A stretch of 64,000 nt of DNA from a virus, in IMG/VR virus record IMGVR_UViG_3300010389_000007, positions 1 through 64,000 of that record, one strand, 5' to 3'. The translations under genes were made by a program, and so were the position numbers. Positions 16,374 to 22,599 of this stretch are shown in pieces. Below the pieces are notes generated by a model. That model searched no databases and had not been told where the DNA came from. It saw nothing but the letters and a program-made list of their open reading frames with translations. Each line of letters opens with the position of its first letter. Position 1 is the stretch's first letter.

Positions 16374-16381
16374 AGAAAAGA

Positions 16382-16699
16382 TTAGTTCCTGATGGTATAG
16401 ATCACACCCCAAATCAGGGCAGCAATAGCAACAATCAGGAGGATCTGTTTCCATGCAAATGCAATGAAGAACAGACAGAGAAGGAATAACAAACCAGCAC
16501 CATCAAAGGATGAACTAGAGGTGCTATCTTCATCATCATTGTCATCACTGGAAGTGATAGAATCAGGCACTGCCATGATACAATCACCACCAGTTCTTGA
16601 CTCTGCTGATATAACTGCATCAGCACGAGTGTATGCAGTTACATATACAGTTTGCAGGTAGTTAGATTGTGTTCTAACTGTGCATTTCCAATCAAGCAT
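16382..16699 (-). CDS. Membrane protein with Ser/Asp linker (105 aa)
   Basis: The N-terminal ~45 residues look soluble (DWKCTVRTQSNYLQTVYVTA), followed by an acidic Ser-rich linker (SSDDNDDEDSTSSSS) and two hydrophobic helices in the last 40 residues. It is probably anchored in the host inner or thylakoid membrane. It overlaps the end of the upstream nuclease gene by 8 nt. Confidence 0.7.
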   Translation of the reverse strand: MLDWKCTVRTQSNYLQTVYVTAYTRADAVISAESRTGGDCIMAVPDSITSSDDNDDEDSTSSSSFDGAGLLFLLCLFFIAFAWKQILLIVAIAALIWGVIYTIRN

Positions 16700-17360
16700 T
16701 GTTGTATTCTACAATATACTGCTTAAGAGTGTCAACATAGTCAGCAGGGTTCTTGACAAAAACTTGTGTCTCACCTGAGTGACAAGAAATCAGAGTGACA
16801 ATTTGTTCAATCTTATTGCCAGTCATTTCCTCATACATCATAGCATAACCTGTCTCCTGCACAAAATAGTTTTGGATTTGATTCTCATGCTTTGGTTTAG
16901 AAGAACTCTTGAAGTCAATTACAGACAGTTTGCCATTGTATTCTGCAATGCAGTCAACACGACCAGCAATGCCAAGAGTTTCAGAATAGAGAGCACATTC
17001 TTGATAATGAATGTTATCTACATCATCAAGGATAGACTGGAATTGATTGAACAATTTGAGTGCAATCTCATACTTTTCAGTATCATAGTCTGCATCAATG
17101 TTGTTGAGATAGTCCTCAACAATTTTGTGGAACTTAGTGCCATTGGTAGATGCAAAATGACTGATCTTGTTTGCAACTTCCTCACCTACACGTTCCCTCC
17201 ACTCAGCAATAGATTGACGATTCTGATAGGAAGTAACTGTGGTGACAGAAGGCAACAGTTTGCCATTCACACAGTAACGACGAGAACCATTGACAGTTTC
17301 AGTAGGCAGATCTGCAAGAGTAGGCAGGTTGAGGTGATTGAACTTGGTTTTGGTTTGCAT
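16692..17360 (-). CDS. PD-(D/E)XK exonuclease (RecB/Cas4-like)
   Basis: 222 residues with the core of the PD-(D/E)XK superfamily: GTKFHKIVEDYL (H78, E82), then AGRVDCIAE (D136) and VIDFKSS (D149-x-K151), followed by a Q/Y-containing helix (QETGYAMMYEEM). Similar proteins are common in cyanophages, where they are candidates for host DNA degradation or recombination end processing. The N-terminus (VNGKLLPSVTTV) also resembles the lead-in of these phage nucleases. The nuclease core is clear; substrate polarity is unknown. Confidence 0.82.
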   Translation of the reverse strand: MQTKTKFNHLNLPTLADLPTETVNGSRRYCVNGKLLPSVTTVTSYQNRQSIAEWRERVGEEVANKISHFASTNGTKFHKIVEDYLNNIDADYDTEKYEIALKLFNQFQSILDDVDNIHYQECALYSETLGIAGRVDCIAEYNGKLSVIDFKSSSKPKHENQIQNYFVQETGYAMMYEEMTGNKIEQIVTLISCHSGETQVFVKNPADYVDTLKQYIVEYNNA

Positions 17361-17398
17361 AATGTTGTTAGTGAAAGTTTGGTTGGTGGTGTTAGTTA

Positions 17399-17548
17399 TC
17401 AGAGAAACTCTGCCATGTAATAATCAACAGTGACTTCAAGTTCTGCTGCTTTTGCTTCTAGTTCTAGAGTATATTCTTCTGCCATTTGTTCATCTGCATG
17501 ATCACAGAATAGATCAAGGGTGGATTGGTGCATCATTTTATCTTTCAT
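17399..17548 (-). CDS. Hypothetical 49-aa acidic protein
   Basis: MKDKMMHQSTLDLFCDHADE..., ending VDYYMAEFL. The ATG at 17548 is exactly 6 nt after the TATCAT -10 of a sigma70-type promoter, predicting a leaderless mRNA. The frame is open for 13 more codons upstream, but that part contains the promoter. Confidence 0.6.
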   Translation of the reverse strand: MKDKMMHQSTLDLFCDHADEQMAEEYTLELEAKAAELEVTVDYYMAEFL

Positions 17549-17554
17549 ACAAGT

Positions 17555-17583
17555 ATGATACCATAGATTTACAAGAAAGTCAA
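17555..17583 (-). promoter_or_regulatory. Sigma70-type promoter with -10 dyad
   Basis: TTGACT (17578-17583), 17 nt, TATCAT (17555-17560) with extended TGG; CATAC/GTATG dyad includes the -10; start codon 6 nt downstream. Confidence 0.78.
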
Positions 17584-17609
17584 TCATGTGTGTGCCAGTT
17601 TGTCAAGTG

Positions 17610-17813
17610 TCACAGATATGCATCCATAAACTGTTTTAGTGTAAAGATGTCGTCAGTCTGAGTTTCTACAATCAAATCATCATAACTTAACTCTTTGAGC
17701 ATATCTAGATATTCTTCTGGAGTGGCATCAATAGACTCATCATAATCATCATGAATAAGGAACAAATACTCTCTATAGAGTGCTTCAATCAGTTGTTCTT
17801 TAGTATAAGTCAT
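17610..17813 (-). CDS. Hypothetical 67-aa acidic protein
   Basis: MTYTKEQLIEALYREYLFLI..., helix-rich and acidic, ending LKQFMDAYL. ATGA overlap with the upstream 31-aa gene. No family is recognised. Confidence 0.68.
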   Translation of the reverse strand: MTYTKEQLIEALYREYLFLIHDDYDESIDATPEEYLDMLKELSYDDLIVETQTDDIFTLKQFMDAYL

Positions 17814-17905
17814 TTTTCAATGTTATCGAGATGATTAAACCAAGGGGAAAAGAGTGCTAGTGCTGCCCATACAACACTAGCAGAAATAATGATAAAGTAT
17901 ATCAT
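17810..17905 (-). CDS. 31-aa single-span membrane peptide
   Basis: MIYFIIISASVVWAALALFS is hydrophobic, followed by a short polar tail. ATGA overlaps at both ends couple it to its neighbours, which is the main evidence that such a short frame is translated. Confidence 0.55.
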   Translation of the reverse strand: MIYFIIISASVVWAALALFSPWFNHLDNIEK

Positions 17906-18315
17906 TTGTAGAGGTAACCACCTGCCCAATCTGCACGCTGATACATCTCCATGCGAGACTTTTCATCCATCAGATTATACCTAACACCATTCTTTGCAGG
18001 TGCTTTCCAAGTTGCTGGTTTGTAGACATCACCATTGGTAATATCTACAAAAGCATGAACACTTTTCTGTCCAGCAGGAGTTTGCATCACAATCTTTGCA
18101 TACTTCCTACCCTTAACATAAGAGAACTTGTAGCAACCTTCACCCATAGAGAGTTCTTCAATCATCTTCTGATGATAATCCATATTGATGTCATTTTCAA
18201 TGGATTTGCGATGCCTTTCAATAGAACTTGACTGATAGTTAGTGTAGAGAACTTGACACATTTGATCAATCTTGTCAAGAACTTGTTCAGTCATTAAAGT
18301 GGTGTTTTTCATCAT
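17902..18315 (-). CDS. Conserved-type hypothetical protein (137 aa)
   Basis: The N-terminal half is helical. The C-terminal half has a compact motif set (KGRKYAKIVMQ, HAFVDITNGDVYKPATWKAP, VRYNLMD) that I associate with a small phage protein family of unknown function. The start is the ATG of MMKNTT at promoter copy 6. It heads the 17610-18315 coupled unit. Confidence 0.75.
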   Translation of the reverse strand: MMKNTTLMTEQVLDKIDQMCQVLYTNYQSSSIERHRKSIENDINMDYHQKMIEELSMGEGCYKFSYVKGRKYAKIVMQTPAGQKSVHAFVDITNGDVYKPATWKAPAKNGVRYNLMDEKSRMEMYQRADWAGGYLYK

Positions 18316-18350
18316 GCTGTAAGCATACCATGGATTAGGGTGCTTTGGGG
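18314..18350 (-). promoter_or_regulatory. Start-codon inverted-repeat promoter, copy 6
   Basis: TATGCT (18322-18327) with extended TGG, 6 nt, ATG; -35 position CCCCAA (18345-18350); CTGCACA-like box just upstream and TGTGACAGTTG at about 18371-18382. Confidence 0.7.
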
Positions 18351-18380
18351 AAAAAGGTGTGCAGTTCTCCAACTGTCACA

Positions 18381-18473
18381 TCAATACTTTTTTGACCCAT
18401 TCTTTGTGGGAAAAGTGTAGTTCATTGTCCAACACAATAGGATAGCAAATCCAAAGACAAATAGGTGTTCCAT
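18381..18473 (-). CDS. 30-aa membrane peptide
   Basis: MEHLFVFGFAILLCWTMNYT is hydrophobic with a basic tail (TKNGSKKY). The ATG is 2 nt after the upstream stop. Short, so moderate confidence. Confidence 0.45.
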   Translation of the reverse strand: MEHLFVFGFAILLCWTMNYTFPTKNGSKKY

Positions 18474-18475
18474 TG

Positions 18476-18670
18476 TTAGTATCTGTGTGGGATTTGATAA
18501 TCTGAACCATCAATCAATGATGCTCTCATGTTATGAATATCTTGTGCTCTCTTGTATAAACTACCTAGTTCTTCCTTTAAACAACACAAATCATCATCAG
18601 TTCTACCTGCTAAAGCATCCTCAATTCTTCTAAATGCTTCTGTTGTTTGATGACTGTAGTTGTTTAACAT
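18476..18670 (-). CDS. Hypothetical 64-aa helical protein
   Basis: MLNNYSHQTTEAFRRIEDAL..., charged helices (CCLKEELGSLYKRAQDI). It lies 15 nt downstream of tRNA-Arg, so it is probably on the same primary transcript. Confidence 0.65.
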   Translation of the reverse strand: MLNNYSHQTTEAFRRIEDALAGRTDDDLCCLKEELGSLYKRAQDIHNMRASLIDGSDYQIPHRY

Positions 18671-18685
18671 AATTCTCTAAAATAA

Positions 18686-18758
18686 CAGGCACAGAGGGAC
18701 TCGAACCCCCACTCAACTGCTTAGAAGGCAGTGGCATTATCCATTATGCTATGTGCCC
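18686..18758 (-). tRNA. tRNA-Arg (UCU)
   Basis: Acceptor GGGCACA/TGTGCCT (with a G-U first pair), anticodon stem ACTGC/GCAGT, loop CTTCTAA (anticodon TCT), T-arm GGGTTCGAGTCCC, discriminator G. Reads AGA/AGG codons. Confidence 0.93.
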
Positions 18759-18762
18759 ATGG

Positions 18763-18780
18763 AGGGGCATCTCTGCCCCT
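18763..18780 (-). other. GNRA-loop hairpin 4 nt upstream of tRNA-Arg
   Basis: AGGGGCA/TGCCCCT stem of 7 bp with a GAGA tetraloop on the minus-strand RNA. A CTAAATA late-like motif overlaps its upstream edge. Similar hairpins precede tRNA-Ser and tRNA-Leu(UAA). Confidence 0.6.
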
Positions 18781-18786
18781 ATTTAG

Positions 18787-18933
18787 TTAGTCTGTGAGAC
18801 CTAGTTTAACCTCACAATCAAACTCATCTTCATCAGGAAGACGATAAATCAACTGATAGAAATCATCATAATCAACACCAAGATAAGATGCAAAATCTTC
18901 TAAATCATCATGCAATTTACAAGTGTCAATCAT
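18787..18933 (-). CDS. Hypothetical 48-aa acidic protein
   Basis: MIDTCKLHDDLEDFASYLGV..., strongly acidic, ending EVKLGLTD. Lies between the 81-aa gene and tRNA-Arg. No family is recognised. Confidence 0.5.
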   Translation of the reverse strand: MIDTCKLHDDLEDFASYLGVDYDDFYQLIYRLPDEDEFDCEVKLGLTD

Positions 18934-18971
18934 TGTCCTCAACTGTTGGTGAAATAATTATAGCACAGGTG

Positions 18972-19217
18972 TCAATCACCAGGCATCAAACTGTGAAGAG
19001 TTTCCTCATCATAGAGATCTAAAACCTCTGCCTTGATGTCATCTTCAGTACAATCTTTGTATGCATCAAGTAACAGATCAAATGCCATTTGGCAAAGAGT
19101 ATCCATATCCATGCCATCAATAATCATGTTGGCATAGTTCTCTTTAAGGGTAAAGAGTTGAGATTCAGAAAGTGGCATGTTTTCGTATTTAAGGATTTCA
19201 GAGTAAAGGTCAGACAT
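18972..19217 (-). CDS. Hypothetical 81-aa acidic protein
   Basis: Starting at MSDLYSEILKYENMPL, whose ATG overlaps the upstream stop by 8 nt. Contains DMDTLCQMAFDLLLDAY and ends HSLMPGD. An earlier in-frame start would give a 42-nt longer overlap and is not preferred. Confidence 0.65.
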   Translation of the reverse strand: MSDLYSEILKYENMPLSESQLFTLKENYANMIIDGMDMDTLCQMAFDLLLDAYKDCTEDDIKAEVLDLYDEETLHSLMPGD

Positions 19218-19425
19218 CAACTTCTGCCAGTTTCTTTTGTTTACGCAGGTCTTGGACAATCATTTGCAGTTCAACTACATCTTGTCTACACTCTTCCAAA
19301 TCTTCAACTAAGATTTCATATTGATATTCTGACTTGCATCTTTTAATTTGCTTTGCCAGTTTATCATATTTTTTCTTAGCAGTCTTGAGTTCTTTTTCAC
19401 ACTCTTGAATAGAATTGTAGTTCAT
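19210..19425 (-). CDS. Coiled-coil protein (71 aa)
   Basis: Nearly all charged heptad-like helix (ECEKELKTAKKKYDKLAKQI and LEECRQDVVELQMIVQDL), so likely an elongated oligomer. A sigma70-type promoter with exact 17-nt spacing lies just upstream. Function unknown. Confidence 0.72.
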   Translation of the reverse strand: MNYNSIQECEKELKTAKKKYDKLAKQIKRCKSEYQYEILVEDLEECRQDVVELQMIVQDLRKQKKLAEVDV

Positions 19426-19446
19426 TTGTCTTTAGATTACCTTGTA

Positions 19447-19475
19447 ATAGTAACACAAATAATTGGAAAAGTCAA
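19447..19475 (-). promoter_or_regulatory. Sigma70-type promoter with palindromic initial transcript
   Basis: TTGACT (19470-19475), 17 nt, TACTAT (19447-19452), extended TGT; ATTAC-AAG-GTAAT dyad begins inside the -10. Confidence 0.78.
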
Positions 19476-19500
19476 GTGATAGTGGACAGTTTGGAGATTG

Positions 19501-19677
19501 TCATGGGGTGGGATCAAAATATACTATTTCCTCTAACATTGGCAAGATTTCATACTGTAAATCATCCAGATGTTGAGGAATAATAGTTTGATCCATCATG
19601 TGCAATTTGTTCTCACGCTCTACAACTTGCTTGAGAACTTTGTATGCATTTTCTATATCACTGTAAGAATATACCAT
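19501..19677 (-). CDS. Hypothetical 58-aa protein
   Basis: MVYSYSDIENAYKVLKQVVE..., ending IVYFDPTP; the ATG overlaps the upstream stop (TGATG). No family is recognised. Confidence 0.62.
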   Translation of the reverse strand: MVYSYSDIENAYKVLKQVVERENKLHMMDQTIIPQHLDDLQYEILPMLEEIVYFDPTP

Positions 19678-19958
19678 CACCATTCTCCACGCTGAACCAA
19701 GATCTTGCGAATCTCAATGTATGCAAACTTCTTGAGTTTAGGATCAGAAGTAGTATCAAATACCTGATACATTTTCTTCAGATATGCATCTGGAGTGGTA
19801 ACATTGATGACCTTTGCTTTAGTCACACCCAGACCAGAGATAGGAGAACCTGCCTTAACTTTGTTCTTACCAAAGTTACCAGAAACACGACCCTGAGTAC
19901 GAAGTTTGGGTTTGATTTTGGAGAGATTGGAGTAAGTAGTCATGTCTGATTTGATCAT
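19677..19958 (-). CDS. Hypothetical 93-aa basic protein
   Basis: MIKSDMTTYSNLSKIKPKLR..., Lys/Gly-rich N-terminal half (VSGNFGKNKVKAGSPISG), helical C-terminal half. The start is set by promoter copy 7; MTTYS five codons later is an alternative. The basic character suggests nucleic-acid contact, but this is inference. Confidence 0.68.
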   Translation of the reverse strand: MIKSDMTTYSNLSKIKPKLRTQGRVSGNFGKNKVKAGSPISGLGVTKAKVINVTTPDAYLKKMYQVFDTTSDPKLKKFAYIEIRKILVQRGEW

Positions 19959-20007
19959 GCTGTAAGCATATCACACTTAGAGGGCAAATGGGGATTTACT
20001 GTGCCAG
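19957..20007 (-). promoter_or_regulatory. Three-part promoter with start-codon inverted repeat, copy 7
   Basis: CTGGCACA (20000-20007), 6 nt, CCCCAT (19988-19993), 17 nt, TATGCT (19965-19970), 6 nt, ATG. Confidence 0.72.
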
Positions 20008-20184
20008 TTTGCGAATTGGTCTATCAAACTTCTCTAATTGATACCCTTCCCTCAATGCTTGAGTAATAATCACATCATAGGAATGTGATGCCAATGGAAT
20101 GTGCCTATGCAACAAATAGTCCTCACAATCCTCTGCAAGTGCTTCTTTGTATGGGTGGGACAACTTATCAAGATTGATAGTCAT
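19996..20184 (-). CDS. Hypothetical 62-aa protein
   Basis: MTINLDKLSHPYKEALAEDC..., ending FDRPIRKLAQ. Overlaps the upstream gene by 17 nt. No family is recognised. Confidence 0.62.
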   Translation of the reverse strand: MTINLDKLSHPYKEALAEDCEDYLLHRHIPLASHSYDVIITQALREGYQLEKFDRPIRKLAQ

Positions 20185-20350
20185 TGCCTTTGATTTCCTC
20201 TATTGAAGTTTGAAGTTTGTTGTACAAATTACTAAGGGTCACTTTACCAGAACTCTCCATCAATTTTTGCTCTTTCTTAGACAACAGTTGGAGTGCAGTT
20301 TGTAATGCTTCCAACTCATCAACATTAAGATTCACAAACTCTTCAGTCAT
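20168..20350 (-). CDS. Hypothetical 60-aa helical protein
   Basis: MTEEFVNLNVDELEALQTAL..., amphipathic helices. The ATG overlaps the upstream stop (ATGA). Confidence 0.62.
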   Translation of the reverse strand: MTEEFVNLNVDELEALQTALQLLSKKEQKLMESSGKVTLSNLYNKLQTSIEEIKGNDYQS

Positions 20351-20553
20351 TTGACAATCTTCCAATTAGGATCATTTGTTTTATCAATCCAGAAGAAGTT
20401 CTTCCTGTTGATTGATGCAAGAAACAACTTATCTTCTGTCTCTTGTTCTACATGACACCCATGAAGTCTGTCCATCATGTTAGCAAACCTGTTCTTTGCT
20501 TTGCTAGAGATTGGTTCAACATTCACCATTTTACGTTTCACTTTAGTTGTCAT
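20347..20553 (-). CDS. Hypothetical 68-aa basic protein
   Basis: MTTKVKRKMVNVEPISSKAK..., basic N-terminus, C-terminus with NRKNFFWIDKTNDPNW. Coupled to the upstream gene by TGATG. No family is recognised. Confidence 0.65.
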   Translation of the reverse strand: MTTKVKRKMVNVEPISSKAKNRFANMMDRLHGCHVEQETEDKLFLASINRKNFFWIDKTNDPNWKIVK

Positions 20554-20960
20554 CAATTAACTCCACAAAAAGACCAGAATGGTTGATCAAGTTCTACATC
20601 ATCAAAGGTGTAGATATATTCACATCCACAACCTTTAGCATACTTAAACAGTTGCTGATGATTCTTGAAGTGCTTAGGATAGATTGTATCCTCATCAGTT
20701 TCACCCCTTTCATGATAATAAAGAGGTTGCTCTTCACGAGTATTACTATACTCATCATCCTTGAATGTAGACTCCCAGGTAGTTTTAGTCTTGAGTGAAG
20801 ACATATCACCACCATCAATAAGATCAACAACCTTACTGCGTGCCTGGTAATCTTTCTTCAAGATTTCACCATTCCACTCAGGATAACCATCCCAGTGACA
20901 ATATACACCAGAATAGGTATTGTCTTTGTGTTTGATTGAAATGAAACTACGAGTTCCCAT
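20553..20960 (-). CDS. GTRSFI-type conserved phage protein (135 aa)
   Basis: Begins MGTRSFISIKHKDNTYSGVY with CHWDGYPEWNG following, a signature seen in small phage proteins of unknown function that begin with GTR and carry a YxHWDGYP element. The C-terminus has CGCEYIYTFDD and QPFWSFCGV. It heads the coupled genes 20168-20960. Confidence 0.75.
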   Translation of the reverse strand: MGTRSFISIKHKDNTYSGVYCHWDGYPEWNGEILKKDYQARSKVVDLIDGGDMSSLKTKTTWESTFKDDEYSNTREEQPLYYHERGETDEDTIYPKHFKNHQQLFKYAKGCGCEYIYTFDDVELDQPFWSFCGVN

Positions 20961-20980
20961 TGTTTTGTTGAATAATAAAG

Positions 20981-21133
20981 TCAGTCTTCAATCAGAATCC
21001 ATTCATCTTCATCACTCTCAGTGATGGATTCCCAATTATCTTCAAAGAGGTCAAACATTGCCTCATTAGGCACTACACAATCAAACTCATCAATTTGAAT
21101 ATCCTCAAGAAATGCAGTAGACATGAATCTCAT
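20981..21133 (-). CDS. Hypothetical 50-aa acidic protein
   Basis: MRFMSTAFLEDIQIDEFDCV..., ending DEDEWILIED; extremely acidic. The ATG at 21133 has an AGG ribosome site at good distance and lies just after a three-part promoter. Confidence 0.6.
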   Translation of the reverse strand: MRFMSTAFLEDIQIDEFDCVVPNEAMFDLFEDNWESITESDEDEWILIED

Positions 21134-21147
21134 TTGATTACCTAGTA

Positions 21148-21190
21148 ATCATAGCATGAGATCCCCCTGTTTGGAGATTTATTGTGACAC
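21148..21190 (-). promoter_or_regulatory. Three-part promoter with -10 dyad
   Basis: GTGTCACA (21183-21190), 6 nt, CTCCAA (21171-21176), 17 nt, TATGAT (21148-21153) with extended TGC; GATTAC-TA-GGTAATC dyad begins inside the -10. Confidence 0.73.
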
Positions 21191-21215
21191 TAGTACATGT
21201 GTCACATCAGTATAA

Positions 21216-21413
21216 TCAATCTGCCTTTTTAGTTTTTCTTTTTCTAGTTTTCTTGGGTGCTACTCCACCTTCCCATGCTTCATTTTCAGGGGTGCTAGGA
21301 TCATCTGCAATAAAGTGTCCATTCTCATCCTTTGCTCTCTTAGGAGTTTCTGTTACTTGCTCCTCAGGATCTGGCGTTGGAGTATTACCAATCAAATTAA
21401 GAAATCTGCTCAT
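21216..21413 (-). CDS. Small protein with basic tail (65 aa)
   Basis: MSRFLNLIGNTPTPDPEEQV..., disordered Pro/Glu-rich middle and a very basic end (KKTRKRKTKKAD). Follows the tRNA-Ala gene. It may bind nucleic acids or the membrane; no family is recognised. Confidence 0.65.
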   Translation of the reverse strand: MSRFLNLIGNTPTPDPEEQVTETPKRAKDENGHFIADDPSTPENEAWEGGVAPKKTRKRKTKKAD

Positions 21414-21443
21414 TTTGCTATAGCAACTTAATTTTATTTAGAA

Positions 21444-21514
21444 TGGAGGATACCAGAGTCGAACTGGTGACTAATGCTTGCAAAGCACTCATTTTACCAC
21501 TAAACTAATCCCCC
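21444..21514 (-). tRNA. tRNA-Ala (UGC)
   Basis: Acceptor GGGGGAT/ATCCTCC has a G3-U70 wobble pair, the alanine identity element; anticodon loop TTTGCAA (TGC); discriminator A. Confidence 0.94.
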
Positions 21515-21516
21515 AA

Positions 21517-21598
21517 TGCACATGAAAGGACTTGAACCTTCATGGATTGCTCCACTGGAACCTAAACCCAGCGCGTATACCAATTCCGCCACATGTGC
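21517..21598 (-). tRNA. tRNA-Leu (UAG)
   Basis: Acceptor GCACATG/CATGTGC, anticodon stem CTGGG/TCCAG with loop TTTAGGT (TAG), long variable arm typical of class II tRNAs, discriminator A. Only 2 nt from tRNA-Ala. Confidence 0.92.
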
Positions 21599-21601
21599 AG
21601 A

Positions 21602-21674
21602 CTCCCCCACCTGGATTCGAACCAGGAACCAAGTGATTAACAGTCACCTACTCTGCCTGTTGAGCTATAGGGGA
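21602..21674 (-). tRNA. tRNA-Asn (GUU)
   Basis: Acceptor TCCCCTA/TGGGGGA, anticodon loop CTGTTAA (GTT), T-arm GGTTCGAATCC, discriminator G. Confidence 0.93.
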
Positions 21675-21681
21675 ATGAAGT

Positions 21682-21852
21682 TTATTCAGATTGCTTACAC
21701 TCTAGCATGTATTCTACAGTGTTAGCAACATCTTCCATTGCATCTCTAAGAAATGGTCTCTGTCCTGACTCCTGACGCATTGTATCAGAATCATCACAGA
21801 GAGTCCATCTCCATTGTTGTTGAGATGTGGAATACCATAAGTTAATTTTCAT
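21682..21852 (-). CDS. Hypothetical 56-aa protein inside the tRNA cluster
   Basis: MKINLWYSTSQQQWRWTLCD..., ending EYMLECKQSE. It fits exactly between tRNA-Pro and tRNA-Asn. I use the ATG at 21852 because the longer frame would run into tRNA-Pro. No family is recognised. Confidence 0.6.
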   Translation of the reverse strand: MKINLWYSTSQQQWRWTLCDDSDTMRQESGQRPFLRDAMEDVANTVEYMLECKQSE

Positions 21853-21870
21853 AGTCTTGTTAATGACTAA

Positions 21871-21944
21871 TCGGAATGACAGGATTCGAACCTGCGACAT
21901 CTCGCTCCCAAAGCGAGTGCTCTACCAAACTGAGCTACATTCCG
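21871..21944 (-). tRNA. tRNA-Pro (UGG)
   Basis: Acceptor CGGAATG/CATTCCG, anticodon stem CTCGC/GCGAG with loop TTTGGGA (TGG), discriminator A. Confidence 0.93.
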
Positions 21945-21947
21945 TGG

Positions 21948-22019
21948 TGGGAAATACTGGATTCGAACCAGTGACATACTGCGTGTAAAGCAGGCACTCT
22001 ACCACTGAGTTAATCTCCC
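21948..22019 (-). tRNA. tRNA-Val (UAC)
   Basis: Acceptor GGGAGAT/ATTTCCC with one G-U pair, anticodon loop TTTACAC (TAC), discriminator A. Confidence 0.93.
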
Positions 22020-22021
22020 AA

Positions 22022-22107
22022 AGGAAGGTTAGGGATTCGAACCCTAGGAGGTTATTAGCCTCAGTAGTTTTCAAGACTACCACCATCAACCACTCGGTCA
22101 ACCTTCC
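22022..22107 (-). tRNA. tRNA-Ser (UGA)
   Basis: Acceptor GGAAGGT/ACCTTCC, anticodon stem GTAGT/ACTAC with loop CTTGAAA (TGA), long variable arm. The base after the acceptor stem is U, whereas bacterial tRNA-Ser normally has a G discriminator. Confidence 0.92.
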
Positions 22108-22114
22108 AAGTATA

Positions 22115-22132
22115 AAGGGGATTGCTCCCCTT
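22115..22132 (-). other. GNRA-loop hairpin 7 nt upstream of tRNA-Ser
   Basis: 7-bp stem AAGGGGA/TCCCCTT with a GCAA tetraloop on the minus-strand RNA, directly downstream of a late-promoter box. Confidence 0.6.
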
Positions 22133-22139
22133 ATTTATC
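22132..22139 (-). promoter_or_regulatory. Late-type promoter box ahead of the tRNA cluster
   Basis: GATAAATA on the minus strand, overlapping the stop codon of the 76-aa gene and 25 nt upstream of tRNA-Ser; suggests the tRNAs are also expressed late. Confidence 0.55.
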
Positions 22140-22368
22140 AGTTCTGAATGGGAATCAGAACCTTATTGTTTTTGAGTTTTGCAATCAGTTTGCCAACACT
22201 CTCAGCAGTACGAATTTGATCTTCAACACTCAGAGGATTGTCACATGCAAAGACATAGGACTTGTCAGGATTGCTAAGATAAGTCACACCAACTTGATTT
22301 TCATCATAGTCAAAAGAGACTTCAGAGATAGCAGAAGACTCAACATTGAGAATAACAGAAACAGACAT
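22138..22368 (-). CDS. KTSC-like small protein (76 aa)
   Basis: MSVSVILNVESSAISEVSFD... The pattern SAI-x-V-x-YD...V-x-Y...YVF followed by a SVGKLIAKL helix resembles KTSC-type domains, though the match is by eye. Expressed from a clear sigma70-type promoter and continuous with the downstream tRNA cluster. Confidence 0.65.
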   Translation of the reverse strand: MSVSVILNVESSAISEVSFDYDENQVGVTYLSNPDKSYVFACDNPLSVEDQIRTAESVGKLIAKLKNNKVLIPIQN

Positions 22369-22392
22369 TTGCCTTTGATTGATTACTTTGTA

Positions 22393-22421
22393 ATGATAAC
22401 AGATCTGGAGGGAAAAGTCAA
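22393..22421 (-). promoter_or_regulatory. Sigma70-type promoter with palindromic initial transcript
   Basis: TTGACT (22416-22421), 17 nt, TATCAT (22393-22398), extended TGT; ATTAC-AAA-GTAAT dyad begins inside the -10, as at 19447 and 27305. Confidence 0.8.
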
Positions 22422-22435
22422 GAGGTTTGTGCCAC

Positions 22436-22570
22436 TTAGAGGAGTGTCACATCCTCCCAGTTCTCTTTGAATATAAGCATCAATGCTTTACTGTTGAATG
22501 GATTAAAGGTTGCATATTGATCACAAACAAATACAATTTGCCCCTTAAACCCATCATAATTAATACACAT
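22436..22570 (-). CDS. Hypothetical 44-aa protein
   Basis: MCINYDGFKGQIVFVCDQYA..., ending NWEDVTLL, with a strong AAGGAGA ribosome site. Short but well initiated. Confidence 0.55.
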   Translation of the reverse strand: MCINYDGFKGQIVFVCDQYATFNPFNSKALMLIFKENWEDVTLL

Positions 22571-22599
22571 TTTCTCCTTAAGAATCATAGTATCAAAGA

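Noticed and set aside
16303-22107. tRNA genes as phage integration (att) sites
   Set aside because: No integrase, no flanking direct repeats and a strictly lytic T4-like gene set.
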